From the NCBI GenBank assembly GCA_964575225.1, contig CAZNQW010000032.1, forward strand, positions 1 through 23,984: DNA of 23,984 bases. Direction: 5' to 3'. Positions within the stretch are counted from its first letter, which is position 1. Each line of letters starts with the position of its first letter. Positions 1 through 8,441 of the stretch are shown here, one piece after another. The position numbers and the translations under genes were made by a program. The notes beneath the pieces were generated by a model. It had not been told where the DNA came from and did no database searches. It worked only from the letters and a program-made list of their open reading frames with translations. This stretch comes from CAZNQW01 sp964575225. Its GTDB lineage: Bacteria > Chloroflexota > Anaerolineae > JAAYZQ01.

Positions 1-1211
1 GGCGTGTCCGTAGGCGGTACGGGCGTGAGGGGCAGCGTCGGCTCCCCGGTCGCGGAGACCACAACCACAACCGGCGTAGGAGCAACGAGCACGGCCGTAG
101 GATCGAGCGACGCGTCGGTGGGCTCGGGGGTCGGGCTAAAGGTAGCCACCACCATGGACGGTTGCAGCTCGGTCGGTTGGGGCGAGACCACGACCACCAC
201 AGTGGGCGCCCCACCACCATCACCCCCAAGGAACAGATAGGCAGCGCCGGCCCCCACAGCCAAGACCAATAGGGCTATGATGCCCACCAAGAGCGGCACG
301 GCGCTACCCTTCTTTTTGGCGGCAGGTGTAGCGGGTGTCATGGGCGCAGGGGTCTTGGTTCGTTTCCGCCCCGGAGAGGGAGCAGCGACGGGCGATTGCT
401 TCTGGCGCAAGGCCGTCGCCATTTCACTGGCCCGCTGGAAGCGGTCTTGGGGTTGCTTGGCCAACGCCTTGTCGACCACCCCTTCCAGCCAGGATGGGAT
501 GGAAACGTTCATCTGACGAAGGGGCGGCGCCGGCTCGTTCATCTGCTTGTACATGATGGCCATGGGTGTGGGTGCGCTAAAGGGTGACCACCCCGACAAC
601 AGTTCGTAGAGAACGACGCCCAGGGCATAGATATCGGCGCGGCCATCCACCTCTTGGCCCTGGAGTTGCTCGGGCGCCATATACTCCGGGGTGCCGATGC
701 TGGTCCCCGTACGCGTCAGATGGGTGGCCTGAGAGAGCACTTTGGCAATGCCAAAGTCGGTGAGAAGCGGCCGGCCATCGGTGGACATCAGCACGTTGCT
801 GGGTTTGACATCGCGGTGCACCAGTCCCTGACGGTGGGCATAGTCCAGAGCGTCGGCCAGTTGGGCGGTGATGTCGACCGCCTGCTCCATCGTCAGGTTG
901 CCCTGCTGGATCCGGTCTTTGAGGGAGCCTCCATCGGCATAGTCCATGGCAATGTAGTAGATGCCGTGGGCCTCTCCAGCATCGTACACGTGCAAGATGT
1001 TGGGATGGCTCAGCTTGGCTACGGCCAGGGCCTCTCGCCGAAACCGGGCAATAAACTCCTGATCGCGGGCCAACTCGCCACGCAGCACTTTGATGGCCAC
1101 GTACCGGTTGAGCGACTCCTGGAAGCCTTTATAAACCACAGCCATGCCACCCTCTCCGAGCTTGGAGACGAGGGTGTACGGACCAAAGGACTTGCCGATT
1201 AGTTCATCCAT
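1..1211 (-). CDS. Transmembrane Ser/Thr kinase, 3' end outside window
   Basis: 403 residues visible; the gene runs off the left edge. RD-type Hanks kinase (about 10-272): KLGEGGMAVVYKG, Lys41 (VAIKVL), Glu60, HRDVKPSN (132-139), DFG 152-154, TRTGTSIGTPEYMAPEQ. Pro/Lys/Thr juxtamembrane stretch (272-302), TM helix at about 304-328 (AVPLLVGIIALLVLAVGAGA), then a Gly/Thr/Pro/Val linker (VVVVSPQPTELQP, PTDTP) leading to an unseen outer domain. ATG 1211 has AGGGAG six bases upstream. It is a close paralogue of the kinase at 3170-4771 (RYVAIKVLRGELA versus RYVAIKVLRGDLA; NILHVYDAG versus NILHVYDTG). It is the only gene here with a good promoter of its own directly upstream. Confidence 0.93.
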   Translation of the reverse strand, partial: MDELIGKSFGPYTLVSKLGEGGMAVVYKGFQESLNRYVAIKVLRGELARDQEFIARFRREALAVAKLSHPNILHVYDAGEAHGIYYIAMDYADGGSLKDRIQQGNLTMEQAVDITAQLADALDYAHRQGLVHRDVKPSNVLMSTDGRPLLTDFGIAKVLSQATHLTRTGTSIGTPEYMAPEQLQGQEVDGRADIYALGVVLYELLSGWSPFSAPTPMAIMYKQMNEPAPPLRQMNVSIPSWLEGVVDKALAKQPQDRFQRASEMATALRQKQSPVAAPSPGRKRTKTPAPMTPATPAAKKKGSAVPLLVGIIALLVLAVGAGAAYLFLGGDGGGAPTVVVVVSPQPTELQPSMVVATFSPTPEPTDASLDPTAVLVAPTPVVVVVSATGEPTLPLTPVPPTDT

Positions 1212-1303
1212 ATTGTGCTCCCTAAATCGATGATGGTACGCCTTTATACCGAGCTCGCGATCGAGATGGTCGTGCAACACGGTTGTGCGCCGTCACGGGA
1301 CCC

Positions 1304-1332
1304 ATCATATCACACCAACCCACCCAAGACAA
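1304..1332 (-). promoter_or_regulatory. Sigma70-type promoter for the last kinase gene
   Basis: Minus strand: -35 TTGTCT (1327-1332), 17-nt spacer, -10 TATGAT (1304-1309), preceded by TG one base upstream (extended -10). It lies in the 155-nt gap before the last kinase gene, with a predicted start near 1297 and a leader of about 85 nt. This implies the last kinase can be transcribed apart from the rest. Confidence 0.55.
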
Positions 1333-1366
1333 GTATTCGATCCATCTCCCCAACCCAACCAGCTTC

Positions 1367-3139
1367 TCAATAACCCACGTGCACAAAGGTTCCATCGGCG
1401 AAAAAGACATAGGCGCGGTGGGTGGCCCGCCCATCGCTGTCACTGAAGATCATGCCCCGCTCGAAATCCTGGACGGCCGGGTCGCCGTTGCCGGGTCCGC
1501 GGCCCACCTCTTCGGCCAGAGCCCAGCCGATCGGCGAGCTGGCCCCACCCAATTCGCACCAGACCTTGCCAAAGCCCCGCTTGGGCTGCACCAGCCCCGG
1601 CGGCGGCGATGCGGGGCAAGAAAAATCGGGGTCACCCTCATTCCACTTGTCGGTAAAGCTGCGATAGGTTCTGGCCCATCCCCCCTGCTCGAACACGACG
1701 TAGGCATAGTCATTGTCGGCCCGCCAGAACATGTGCGCCGCCTGAAACGCCTGCTCGGCATCCTGGATCACCTGGGCCTGGGGATAGAGAGGACAGCCCA
1801 GTTGAGTGCGGTACGTTTGCCACAGATCGGCAAAGAGACCCTGCGCGGCAAAGGGACAGGGGGGCACTGTGGGCGTCGACGGAACCGGTGTAGGGGTGGG
1901 CGGCGCCAGCGTAGCCGTTGGCGGAACCGGTGTATCGGTCGGTGGTACCGGCGTATCGGTGGGCGCCAGGGACTCGGTCGGCAGCGGCTCAGCGGTCGCC
2001 GGTTCGGAGGTAGGCGTGGGGGTAGGCTCTTCGGATGTGGGCGTGGCCGTCGGTTGGATACCCTCACTCCCGCTGCTCGTCGGGGGTGCGACGACGATCA
2101 CCTGGGTAGGCACCGGCGTGGCCTGTGCCCCTCCCCCCAGCAGGGAGGCTGTGATCAATCCAATTACCACCAGAATGGTGACTGCCGCCAGGGCCAGCAG
2201 TATCCCCGCCAACGGCAAGGACGGTTTCCGCGCGGGAGGTTCCGGCCGCGCAGTCGGGGTTTTGGGCGACGGCGTGGGCACCACCATGGAAGCCGGAACC
2301 TGTCGGCCGGCAGGAGATGCCCGCAACGCAGATCGCAGCGCGGCTGCCATATCGGCCCCCCTCTGGTACCGGTCGCCCGGCTGCTTGGCCAACGCCTTGA
2401 GGATCACCTGCTCGATGGCTGGGGGCACGGCGACGTTGATCTGCCGAGGCAGGGGCGGAGGATCGTAGATAATGGCATGCAGGATCGAATGGGGGGTCGT
2501 GCCCCGGTGAGGCACCTGACCGGTCATCATCTGGTAGAGAACCACGCCCAGGGCATACAGGTCGGTGCGGTGATCGATCGGGGTCCCCGCGGCCTGCTCG
2601 GGCGACATGTACTCGGGCGTGCCCACCAGCATGCCCGTACGGGTCAGTTGTTCGGCTTCAGAGACTGCCTTGGCAATGCCAAAATCGGTCAGCTTGACCC
2701 GGTCATCGGGGCCGACAAAAATGTTGGCCGGTTTGATGTCGCGGTGGACAAACCCCCGCTGATGGGCGTAATCCAATGCCGCGGCGACCTGTTCCAGGAT
2801 GCGCGCCGCCCGTTCGGGCGACAGCGCCCCTTCCCGCTGAATCAGGTCCTTGAGCGTTTGCCCCTCTAGAAATTCCATGACGATGTAGTAGAGCCCACCC
2901 TGCTCGCCCACGTCGTGGACCACGACAATATTGGGGTGGCTCAGGCTGGCGGCGGCCCGAGCCTCGCGCAGAAAACGCTGGACAAACTCCTCGTCGTAGG
3001 CCAGTTGGGGCGGCAGCACCTTGACGGCCACGTAGCGATTCAGGGAGGACTGATAGGCCCGATACACCGACGCCATCCCACCCCGGCCCACTTCCTCCAT
3101 GATCTGATACACACCCAGCGTTTTGCCCTTCAGATCCAT
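1367..3139 (-). CDS. Transmembrane Ser/Thr kinase with two-repeat outer domain
   Basis: 590 residues. RD-type Hanks kinase (about 9-272): EVGRGGMASVYRA, Lys40, Glu59, HRDIKPAN (132-139), DFG 152-154, TRTGMLVGTPEYMSPEQ. TM helix at about 308-335; a Thr/Pro linker (340-427) containing a PPTDTPV heptad repeat; outer domain 428-590 made of two related units (about 432-485 and 518-578), each with a G-F/L-x3-W start, an LGCP or IGWA turn, Q-x-F-E/Q and an aromatic strand (AYVVF, AYVFF), similar in style to LGFP-type repeats. Cys428, 449, 508 and 528 could form outer disulfides. No PASTA. ATG 3139 has GGAGGG 6 nt upstream; the longer frame to 3157 starts before that site. Likely senses a wall or surface ligand; the ligand is unknown. 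Confidence 0.94.
   Translation of the reverse strand: MDLKGKTLGVYQIMEEVGRGGMASVYRAYQSSLNRYVAVKVLPPQLAYDEEFVQRFLREARAAASLSHPNIVVVHDVGEQGGLYYIVMEFLEGQTLKDLIQREGALSPERAARILEQVAAALDYAHQRGFVHRDIKPANIFVGPDDRVKLTDFGIAKAVSEAEQLTRTGMLVGTPEYMSPEQAAGTPIDHRTDLYALGVVLYQMMTGQVPHRGTTPHSILHAIIYDPPPLPRQINVAVPPAIEQVILKALAKQPGDRYQRGADMAAALRSALRASPAGRQVPASMVVPTPSPKTPTARPEPPARKPSLPLAGILLALAAVTILVVIGLITASLLGGGAQATPVPTQVIVVAPPTSSGSEGIQPTATPTSEEPTPTPTSEPATAEPLPTESLAPTDTPVPPTDTPVPPTATLAPPTPTPVPSTPTVPPCPFAAQGLFADLWQTYRTQLGCPLYPQAQVIQDAEQAFQAAHMFWRADNDYAYVVFEQGGWARTYRSFTDKWNEGDPDFSCPASPPPGLVQPKRGFGKVWCELGGASSPIGWALAEEVGRGPGNGDPAVQDFERGMIFSDSDGRATHRAYVFFADGTFVHVGY
1876..1972 (-). repeat. Thr/Pro heptad repeat in kinase linker
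   Basis: In-frame 21-nt repeats encode PPTDTPV units followed by TP-rich degenerate copies, in the outer linker of the kinase. Such tracts vary in length between strains and serve as spacers across the envelope. Confidence 0.6.
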
Positions 3140-3169
3140 ACCGATCCCTCCGCGCATTCAAGCGGCCTG

Positions 3170-4771
3170 CTAATAGATATCAAAGGAGCCTGTGGCCACC
3201 AACTCGCCATCTACAGAGAACTCAACCCAATAGGTGCCCAGGTCCCAGTTGCCGGGCGAGTCCCAGCCCCAGCCTTTGGTATGCCAGGAGCTATCCCATC
3301 CGACTTCCACCTGATGGTTCCCTGTGTACTCGGCGAACAGATTGCCGTCCGGGCCATAGATAAACACATTCAACTGGAATCCCTGGGTCGATGTGCGTTC
3401 GGGGTATTCCAAATGGACCTCGTAGTAGATGCGCCGCGTGGTCGCCTGGTCAAAATAGACGTCATAGACCCGGTCGTCCTTGGCCGGCGACTCGTCCCCT
3501 CCCTCAAAGAATTCGATGTAGGTCACAGTGGCCTCAAGGGCAGCAATGTACCAGGTGCCGCCTTCATTGGGAGTCGGCTGCAGGGGGGGAGCGATAGTGG
3601 GAATATCGGTCGGCTTTGGTGGGATGGGGGTCGCCGTGGGCGCGACGACAGCCCGGGTTGGCTGCTGGACGGCCGTAGCAGGCGCAGTGCTGACCACCGG
3701 CTGAGTGGGCGGGACGGGCGTGACAACAGCGGTGATCACCTGAGCCGTGCCTCCCCCCGAATCGAATGCGTCCAAAAAGAGCATCAGCCCTCCAAAGAGT
3801 GTCAGTATCAGGCAAAGAACCACTGCCAGTCCGATCAACAGAGCCGGCGCTTTGCACGATCGACGAGGAGCCGAAGGCGCCTTGGGTTGGACAGGTGGAG
3901 GCGTTTGCCGTTGTCGGGGCACAGGCGTGCGGCGCGGCTGGGGTGTGGCCTGCTGAGACGGACCTCGCCGCAGGGCGGCCGCCAGTTCCCCCGCCGTCTG
4001 ATATCGATCCTGGGGCTGTTTGGCCATCGCCCTCTCTGTCACCGCCACCAACCAGGGCGGGACGTTCGCATTCACGCTTCGGAGAGGCGCCGGGGTATCG
4101 TGCACGTGGCGGTACATGGTCGCCACGGGAGTATCCGCTCGGAAGGGAACCAGGCCGGCCAGCATCTCGTACAGGACGATGCCCAAAGCATAAATGTCGG
4201 TGCGTCCGTCGATAGGACTGCCCTGAGCCTGTTCCGGGGCCATGTATTCGGGGGTGCCGATGCTGGTGCCCGTGCGGGTGAGCTGCTGGGTCTGGTGGAG
4301 CGCCCGGGCGATGCCAAAGTCGGTGAGCAAGGGGCGCCCATCTCGCGTCATCAGGATGTTGCTGGGCTTGACATCGCGATGGATCAAGTCCTGTTTGTGG
4401 GCATAGTCCAGGGCATCGGCCATTTGGGCGACGATGGACACGGCCCGACTGGGATCCATGGGCCCGCGGCGGATCAGATCCTTGAGCGTCCCTCCATCGG
4501 CATAGTCCATGACCAGATAGTACAACCCATCGACCACGCCGGTGTCATAGACGTGCAAGATGTTCGGGTGGCTGAGGCGCCCCACGGCCAACGCCTCGCG
4601 GCGAAAGCGGGAGACAAACTCCTCGTTGCCCGCCAGATCGCCCCTCAAGACCTTGATGGCCACATAGCGATTGAGCGAGGCTTGGTAGCCCTTGTACACC
4701 ACGGCCATCCCGCCCTGGCCCAACTCTTCCATCACCTCATAGCTACCGAGTCTACGACCGATCAGATTCAA
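3170..4771 (-). CDS. Transmembrane Ser/Thr kinase with beta-sandwich outer domain
   Basis: 533 residues. RD-type Hanks kinase (about 10-270): ELGQGGMAVVYKG, Lys40 (VAIKVL), Glu59, HRDVKPSN (131-138), DFG 151-153, activation loop QLTRTGTSIGTPEYMAPEQ with several Thr likely autophosphorylated. A basic Pro-rich juxtamembrane stretch (270-305), TM helix at about 308-334, a Thr/Pro/Val linker, and an outer domain of about 130 residues (405-533), rich in aromatic and acidic residues (EGGDESPAKDDRVYDVYFD, GWGWDSPGNWDLGTYWVEF), with the look of an Ig-like beta-sandwich. No PASTA repeats. The start is TTG 4771 with a perfect AAGGAGG six bases upstream. Its kinase domain is closest to that of the last gene in the window, although another kinase gene lies between them. 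The stop is 30 nt before the next start. Confidence 0.94.
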   Translation of the reverse strand: MNLIGRRLGSYEVMEELGQGGMAVVYKGYQASLNRYVAIKVLRGDLAGNEEFVSRFRREALAVGRLSHPNILHVYDTGVVDGLYYLVMDYADGGTLKDLIRRGPMDPSRAVSIVAQMADALDYAHKQDLIHRDVKPSNILMTRDGRPLLTDFGIARALHQTQQLTRTGTSIGTPEYMAPEQAQGSPIDGRTDIYALGIVLYEMLAGLVPFRADTPVATMYRHVHDTPAPLRSVNANVPPWLVAVTERAMAKQPQDRYQTAGELAAALRRGPSQQATPQPRRTPVPRQRQTPPPVQPKAPSAPRRSCKAPALLIGLAVVLCLILTLFGGLMLFLDAFDSGGGTAQVITAVVTPVPPTQPVVSTAPATAVQQPTRAVVAPTATPIPPKPTDIPTIAPPLQPTPNEGGTWYIAALEATVTYIEFFEGGDESPAKDDRVYDVYFDQATTRRIYYEVHLEYPERTSTQGFQLNVFIYGPDGNLFAEYTGNHQVEVGWDSSWHTKGWGWDSPGNWDLGTYWVEFSVDGELVATGSFDIY

Positions 4772-4777
4772 AGCTAT

Positions 4778-4784
4778 CCTCCTT
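4778..4784 (-). promoter_or_regulatory. Strong ribosome binding site for a TTG start
   Basis: AAGGAGG on the minus strand, 6 nt before TTG 4771 of the kinase gene. It fixes the rare TTG as the start. Confidence 0.8.
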
Positions 4785-4807
4785 CGTGCTGTTACCAGCC
4801 GAGAAAT

Positions 4808-6556
4808 TTACCTACTGATTCCGTACCACCAGGCTCCATCGACGGTCCCGGCGTAGATATCGGGCTCACAAACCATCAGGCTGCGCACCACGGGCGAGGA
4901 GCCCGGTTGCAGGGTGAAAGGCTCCCACACGCCGGCCGATCCGCGCACATATACCCCCTGGCCCCCCACCGTTCCATCGGTGCCGACCAAGGCCTGACCG
5001 CTGCCATCCACCACAACCGTATAGACCGGCTTGCCCGCCAATCCTTCCTGGGTCCACGCCCCTCCGCCGTTGCTGCTGCGAAAGACGCCCTTTTCATAGC
5101 CGCCGGCATAGAGGATCTGAGCATCGGCCGGATCGAGGGCCAGGCTGTAAATCCGGGAATCCTGCAGGCCGGTATTGATGGCCGTCCATATTCCACCGCC
5201 GTTTTGGCTTTTGAAGACACCGCTGCCCCAGGTGGCGGCATAGACCACCTGCGGGTTGCCCGGCTCCAGCAAGAGCGCGTCGACCAGGGCGCTGCTCAGG
5301 GCGCCGCTGTTGGCGGCTGCCCACGAGGCACCGCCGTTGACGCTCTTGAACACCCCATGGCTGGCCGTCCCCGCATACAGGGTCTGACTATCGGGAGCGA
5401 TGGCCAGCGCATACAGGTAAAAGTCGGCCAGGCCGGTGTTTTCCGGCGCCCAGGTGAGCCCTCCATTGATCGTCTTTTGCACGCCCGAGCCCCAGGTGGC
5501 CGCATAGGCGGTATTGCAATCGCCGGGGTGCACAACCACCCAGTTCACCCTCGATCCGGATAGCCCACCCGGCGCCCAAGTCTGGCCGCCATCCCCGCTC
5601 ACATATACCCCCTGGTCGCGGGTAGCCGCGTACAGCCGGTCACAGTCGGCGGCGCAGGCCGCAATGTGATAGACGGTCAGGCCCGACGTGGCGCCGCCCT
5701 GGTGCCAGGCAGGCAAGGGCACATAGTGATTGCGCAGGACAAGGGGCAGGAAGACTTGTCGGGGCGCCACCTCCAAAGGGGCTGTGGGACCCGTGGTTCG
5801 CGTCTCGGCGCCATAGGTCACGGTGACCACATTGCTATAGAGGCCCTTTTCCAGCGGCGCTCTTGTGGTCAGAGTCAATGTCACAGAATTGACCAGGTCT
5901 TGAATGTGCCAAACCTTCCAATTTGGGACAAAGCCCGTGGGCAACGTGTCGGTGACGGTGACATCGCTGGCGACCGCATTCCCCAAGTTGGTCAGGAGGA
6001 GCGTATAGGTCGCCACCTGGCCCGGGGATACCACCGAGGGCGTCACCGTCTTGGTTACGGTCAAGTCTGGGTGCCCCTGGATGGTGGTCGTCGCCGTGTC
6101 GGAAACAACATCCACCCAGGCCGTATTGGCGATCTGGGTGCCGCTATACAGGGGAGTGTCCACCAAGACGGAAAAGGTCATCGAGATCGACTTCCCATCG
6201 TCCAGCGAGCCCAGGGTCCAGGTCATGGCGCTGCCCGGTTCCACCGACACCGGTTCGGTGGCGGTGAGCACGCCGGGTTGGGCGCTCATGCTGCCCGGCA
6301 CGTAGGTCGAGCGCCACGGCACCGAGTCCAGCACCCACCGATCGCTCACCGGGGCGCCGGTCGTGTTGGTGACGGTGATGGTATAGGTCAGCACCCCACC
6401 CGCTTCTGCAACAGCCGGAGCGTGCTTGGAAATCTCGAGCGCACCGTTACCCTGAGCCACCCAGGGAACAGTCAGCAATAGCAAGATGAGCATCCCCAGG
6501 ACAAACCCAATCCCCCCGGACGTGCGCACAACATCCCCTGTTTTGCAACCCATCAT
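4808..6556 (-). CDS. Secreted DUF11 plus BNR/Asp-box beta-propeller protein
   Basis: 582 residues. N-terminal signal or anchor segment (about 15-36, IGFVLGMLILLLLTVPWVAQ). Two DUF11-like Ig-fold repeats: about 38-155 (ISKHAPAVAEAGGVLTYTI) and 163-262 (TVTKTVTPSVVSPGQVATYT). A short link with VFLPLVLRN, a wording frequent in Chloroflexota surface proteins as I recall it. Then a propeller of Asp-box/BNR type (about 290-580) with SGDGGQTW, TINGGLTW, SVNGGASW, SQNGGGIW and SSNGGGAW, each next to LYAxT/VYAAT strands. No sialidase catalytic residues are evident, so a binding or structural surface role is likely. It is the only gene here with neither kinase, phosphatase, FHA nor enzyme domain besides the two unknown anchored proteins. 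Start ATG 6556 (or 6553) follows GGGAGG at 6561-6566; the open frame to 6667 would overlap the PP2C gene. Confidence 0.88.
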   Translation of the reverse strand: MMGCKTGDVVRTSGGIGFVLGMLILLLLTVPWVAQGNGALEISKHAPAVAEAGGVLTYTITVTNTTGAPVSDRWVLDSVPWRSTYVPGSMSAQPGVLTATEPVSVEPGSAMTWTLGSLDDGKSISMTFSVLVDTPLYSGTQIANTAWVDVVSDTATTTIQGHPDLTVTKTVTPSVVSPGQVATYTLLLTNLGNAVASDVTVTDTLPTGFVPNWKVWHIQDLVNSVTLTLTTRAPLEKGLYSNVVTVTYGAETRTTGPTAPLEVAPRQVFLPLVLRNHYVPLPAWHQGGATSGLTVYHIAACAADCDRLYAATRDQGVYVSGDGGQTWAPGGLSGSRVNWVVVHPGDCNTAYAATWGSGVQKTINGGLTWAPENTGLADFYLYALAIAPDSQTLYAGTASHGVFKSVNGGASWAAANSGALSSALVDALLLEPGNPQVVYAATWGSGVFKSQNGGGIWTAINTGLQDSRIYSLALDPADAQILYAGGYEKGVFRSSNGGGAWTQEGLAGKPVYTVVVDGSGQALVGTDGTVGGQGVYVRGSAGVWEPFTLQPGSSPVVRSLMVCEPDIYAGTVDGAWWYGISR

Positions 6557-6626
6557 GTATCCTCCCTCTGACCGATGTTCGACATCCACAAGTCTACTGC
6601 CTGAAAGATCGAGCCCTTCCGCACCG

Positions 6627-8243
6627 CTAGGGACGAGGTGTGAGCGTAGGCTGGGGTTCTCCTCCATTCGGGGGCTGCTTGGTGGGTTTGGGCCGCTCCC
6701 CTCCAGAACCTGTGTACTCGAAACGCCGGGAGGGAGCCTCGGCCAACCGCTGATTGGTCATTTCGTTCACCACGACGACCGTCCAATAATAGGTGCCAAC
6801 CCCTCCATCCCTGACCTGGGGGACATCGTCCAGGTTGATGATCTGTTCTTGCTGAGTCGTGTAATTTGCGGCACCATTGTGCGCCTGCTCCCCCTCTTCC
6901 CAGATCAACACCTGAAAGGCCCGCCCGGGCGCAAGTCCGGGATGGCTCCAGCGAAAGGCAATCTGGCCCGTCAGCGGCGCGCCAAGAGACGGCGAATCGA
7001 GCGTCGGTGCCGTGTCGGAGGGCGCCGACGCCGTGGCCGACCTCCTTGTCGCAGTGGGCTGCGGCGGCTGGGTGGGCCTGGGGGTGACCGTGGGTGCCGG
7101 GGTCAAGGTTGGTGCCAGAGTCGCCGTCGGCTGGGACGGGTCGGCTGTGAATTCGGCCGTGGGCGCCTCGATGGGCGTCCCTACCGGCGCCTCAGCCTGG
7201 GTCGGCTCCAAATCGGGCGCCGCCGTGTCCAGAGGTAGAGCGAGAGTGACGGTCGGTGTCACCGTTGGCTTTGGATTGGAAAGCATCCGCGCCACAAACA
7301 GGCCCCCCAGAGCCAACACCAGTACCCCGGCCAATCCCGCCAGGATGGGCAAAAGGAGAGATCTGCGCCCGGGGGCCTTTTTGACCGCTGCCGGCGCAGG
7401 GGCCGCGACGGTGGGTGTCTCGACCTGATCGCTGACGATCAGCACCGTGATGTTGTCGTTGCCGCCTCGCTCGTTCGCCAACGCCACCAGTCGACGGGCG
7501 GCCTCCTCGGGGGCATACTGGTTGACGATGGACGCAATTTCCCGGTCCTCAACGCGCCCGGTCAGACCATCGGAGCAGAGGAGTAACTTGTCGTCCTTGC
7601 CCAACTCGCCCTCAAAAAGATCGACGTCGACAGAGGGCTTGGTCCCCAGGGCTCGGGTGAGCAGGTTCTTTTGGGGATGGCGCATCGCCTGGTCGGGCGT
7701 CAAGAGCCCGGCGCGTACCTGTTCTTCCACCCAGGAATGGTCTTCTGTGATGCGGGTGATGCCCGCCTTGTGGACAAGGTAGGCGCGGCTGTCGCCAACA
7801 TTGCCGAGATATACCTTGCGCCCAAGGATCACCGCGGCGACCAGGGTGGTGCCCATACCGGTTTTGGCCGAGTCGGCCTGAGCCTGGTCGTAGACCATCT
7901 GGTTGGCCGCCCGAATGGCTCGAACCAGGCTGGTGCCGATATCGTGGGTCGTGTCCTTGTAGTAGTGGCTGATGACGAGTTTGACGGCCCCCTCACTGGC
8001 TACCTCGCCCGCTTGATGCCCCCCCATCCCATCGGCTACGATGTACAGGGCCCCTTTGCGTGCCAACTGCTGAGGGTCTTGGGGCACATACTCATCGACA
8101 TAGTCCTCGTTGTGAGTGCGCACACGGCCAACGTCGGTGACCTTGACCGACACCAGATCCGACGAGATCGAAATGTTGGAGGGTTGGGTCTCTTGGTTGT
8201 CCTGCTCGTGGGCAGTCGGTCCGTGGGTTTCCTGATTATTCAT
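6627..8243 (-). CDS. Transmembrane PP2C phosphatase with outer domain
   Basis: 538 residues. A polar N-terminal tail of about 30 residues precedes a PP2C domain (about 30-272): HNEDY (44-48), IVADGMGGHQAGE (68-80), GMGTTLVAAV, LGNVGDSRAYL (146-156), CSDGLTG (223-229) and GNDNIT (261-266). TM helix at about 296-319; a long Pro/Thr/Ala linker (325-415); then a beta-type outer domain (about 425-510; IAFRWSHPGLAPGRAFQVLI, YYWTVVVVNEM) that resembles fibronectin-III-like folds, and a Pro-rich tail. Active phosphatase expected. Start: ATG 8243 with GAGGTGG close upstream; GTG 8249 would add two residues. A tandem paralogue of the PP2C gene before it, but with an unrelated outer domain. The next gene begins 70 nt on. 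Confidence 0.93.
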   Translation of the reverse strand: MNNQETHGPTAHEQDNQETQPSNISISSDLVSVKVTDVGRVRTHNEDYVDEYVPQDPQQLARKGALYIVADGMGGHQAGEVASEGAVKLVISHYYKDTTHDIGTSLVRAIRAANQMVYDQAQADSAKTGMGTTLVAAVILGRKVYLGNVGDSRAYLVHKAGITRITEDHSWVEEQVRAGLLTPDQAMRHPQKNLLTRALGTKPSVDVDLFEGELGKDDKLLLCSDGLTGRVEDREIASIVNQYAPEEAARRLVALANERGGNDNITVLIVSDQVETPTVAAPAPAAVKKAPGRRSLLLPILAGLAGVLVLALGGLFVARMLSNPKPTVTPTVTLALPLDTAAPDLEPTQAEAPVGTPIEAPTAEFTADPSQPTATLAPTLTPAPTVTPRPTQPPQPTATRRSATASAPSDTAPTLDSPSLGAPLTGQIAFRWSHPGLAPGRAFQVLIWEEGEQAHNGAANYTTQQEQIINLDDVPQVRDGGVGTYYWTVVVVNEMTNQRLAEAPSRRFEYTGSGGERPKPTKQPPNGGEPQPTLTPRP

Positions 8244-8349
8244 ATCCACCTCGTTTGCTCTGCATCGTCGGTCTGTGTGATCCCTGCCTGGAATGGCAGC
8301 ATCTTCCTCTCAACGATACGGACCTTGGCAGCGGTCTATTACGCTCAGA

Positions 8350-8366
8350 GCCCCCATCTCGGGGGC
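8350..8366 (-). other. GC-rich hairpin in the longest intergenic gap
   Basis: Inverted repeat GCCCCC-GAGAT-GGGGGC, six perfect base pairs around a 5-nt loop, in the 173-nt gap between the two large PP2C genes. No T-run follows in the direction of transcription, so it is not a standard intrinsic terminator; it could be an mRNA processing or pausing element. Confidence 0.35.
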
Positions 8367-8413
8367 GGTCTCCGCTCCCGGCCGGCTCCTGCCGCATACC
8401 TGGCAGCAATTCG

Positions 8414-8441
8414 ATTTTACTCATCACCCACCGGTTGTAAG
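8414..8441 (-). promoter_or_regulatory. Possible weak sigma70-type promoter
   Basis: On the minus strand CTTACA (8436-8441), a 16-nt spacer and TAAAAT (8414-8419) overlap the end of the upstream PP2C gene and could drive the second large PP2C. The -35 match is poor (4 of 6), so this is a weak call. Confidence 0.2.

Noticed and set aside
1283..5563. Long plus-strand open frames of 528 and 882 codons opposite the kinases
   Set aside because: Same antisense shadow effect; the minus-strand kinases carry complete catalytic motifs and ribosome sites, the plus frames do not.
8350..8366. Rho-independent terminator between the PP2C genes
   Set aside because: The hairpin is good but no T-run follows, so only a hairpin is annotated.
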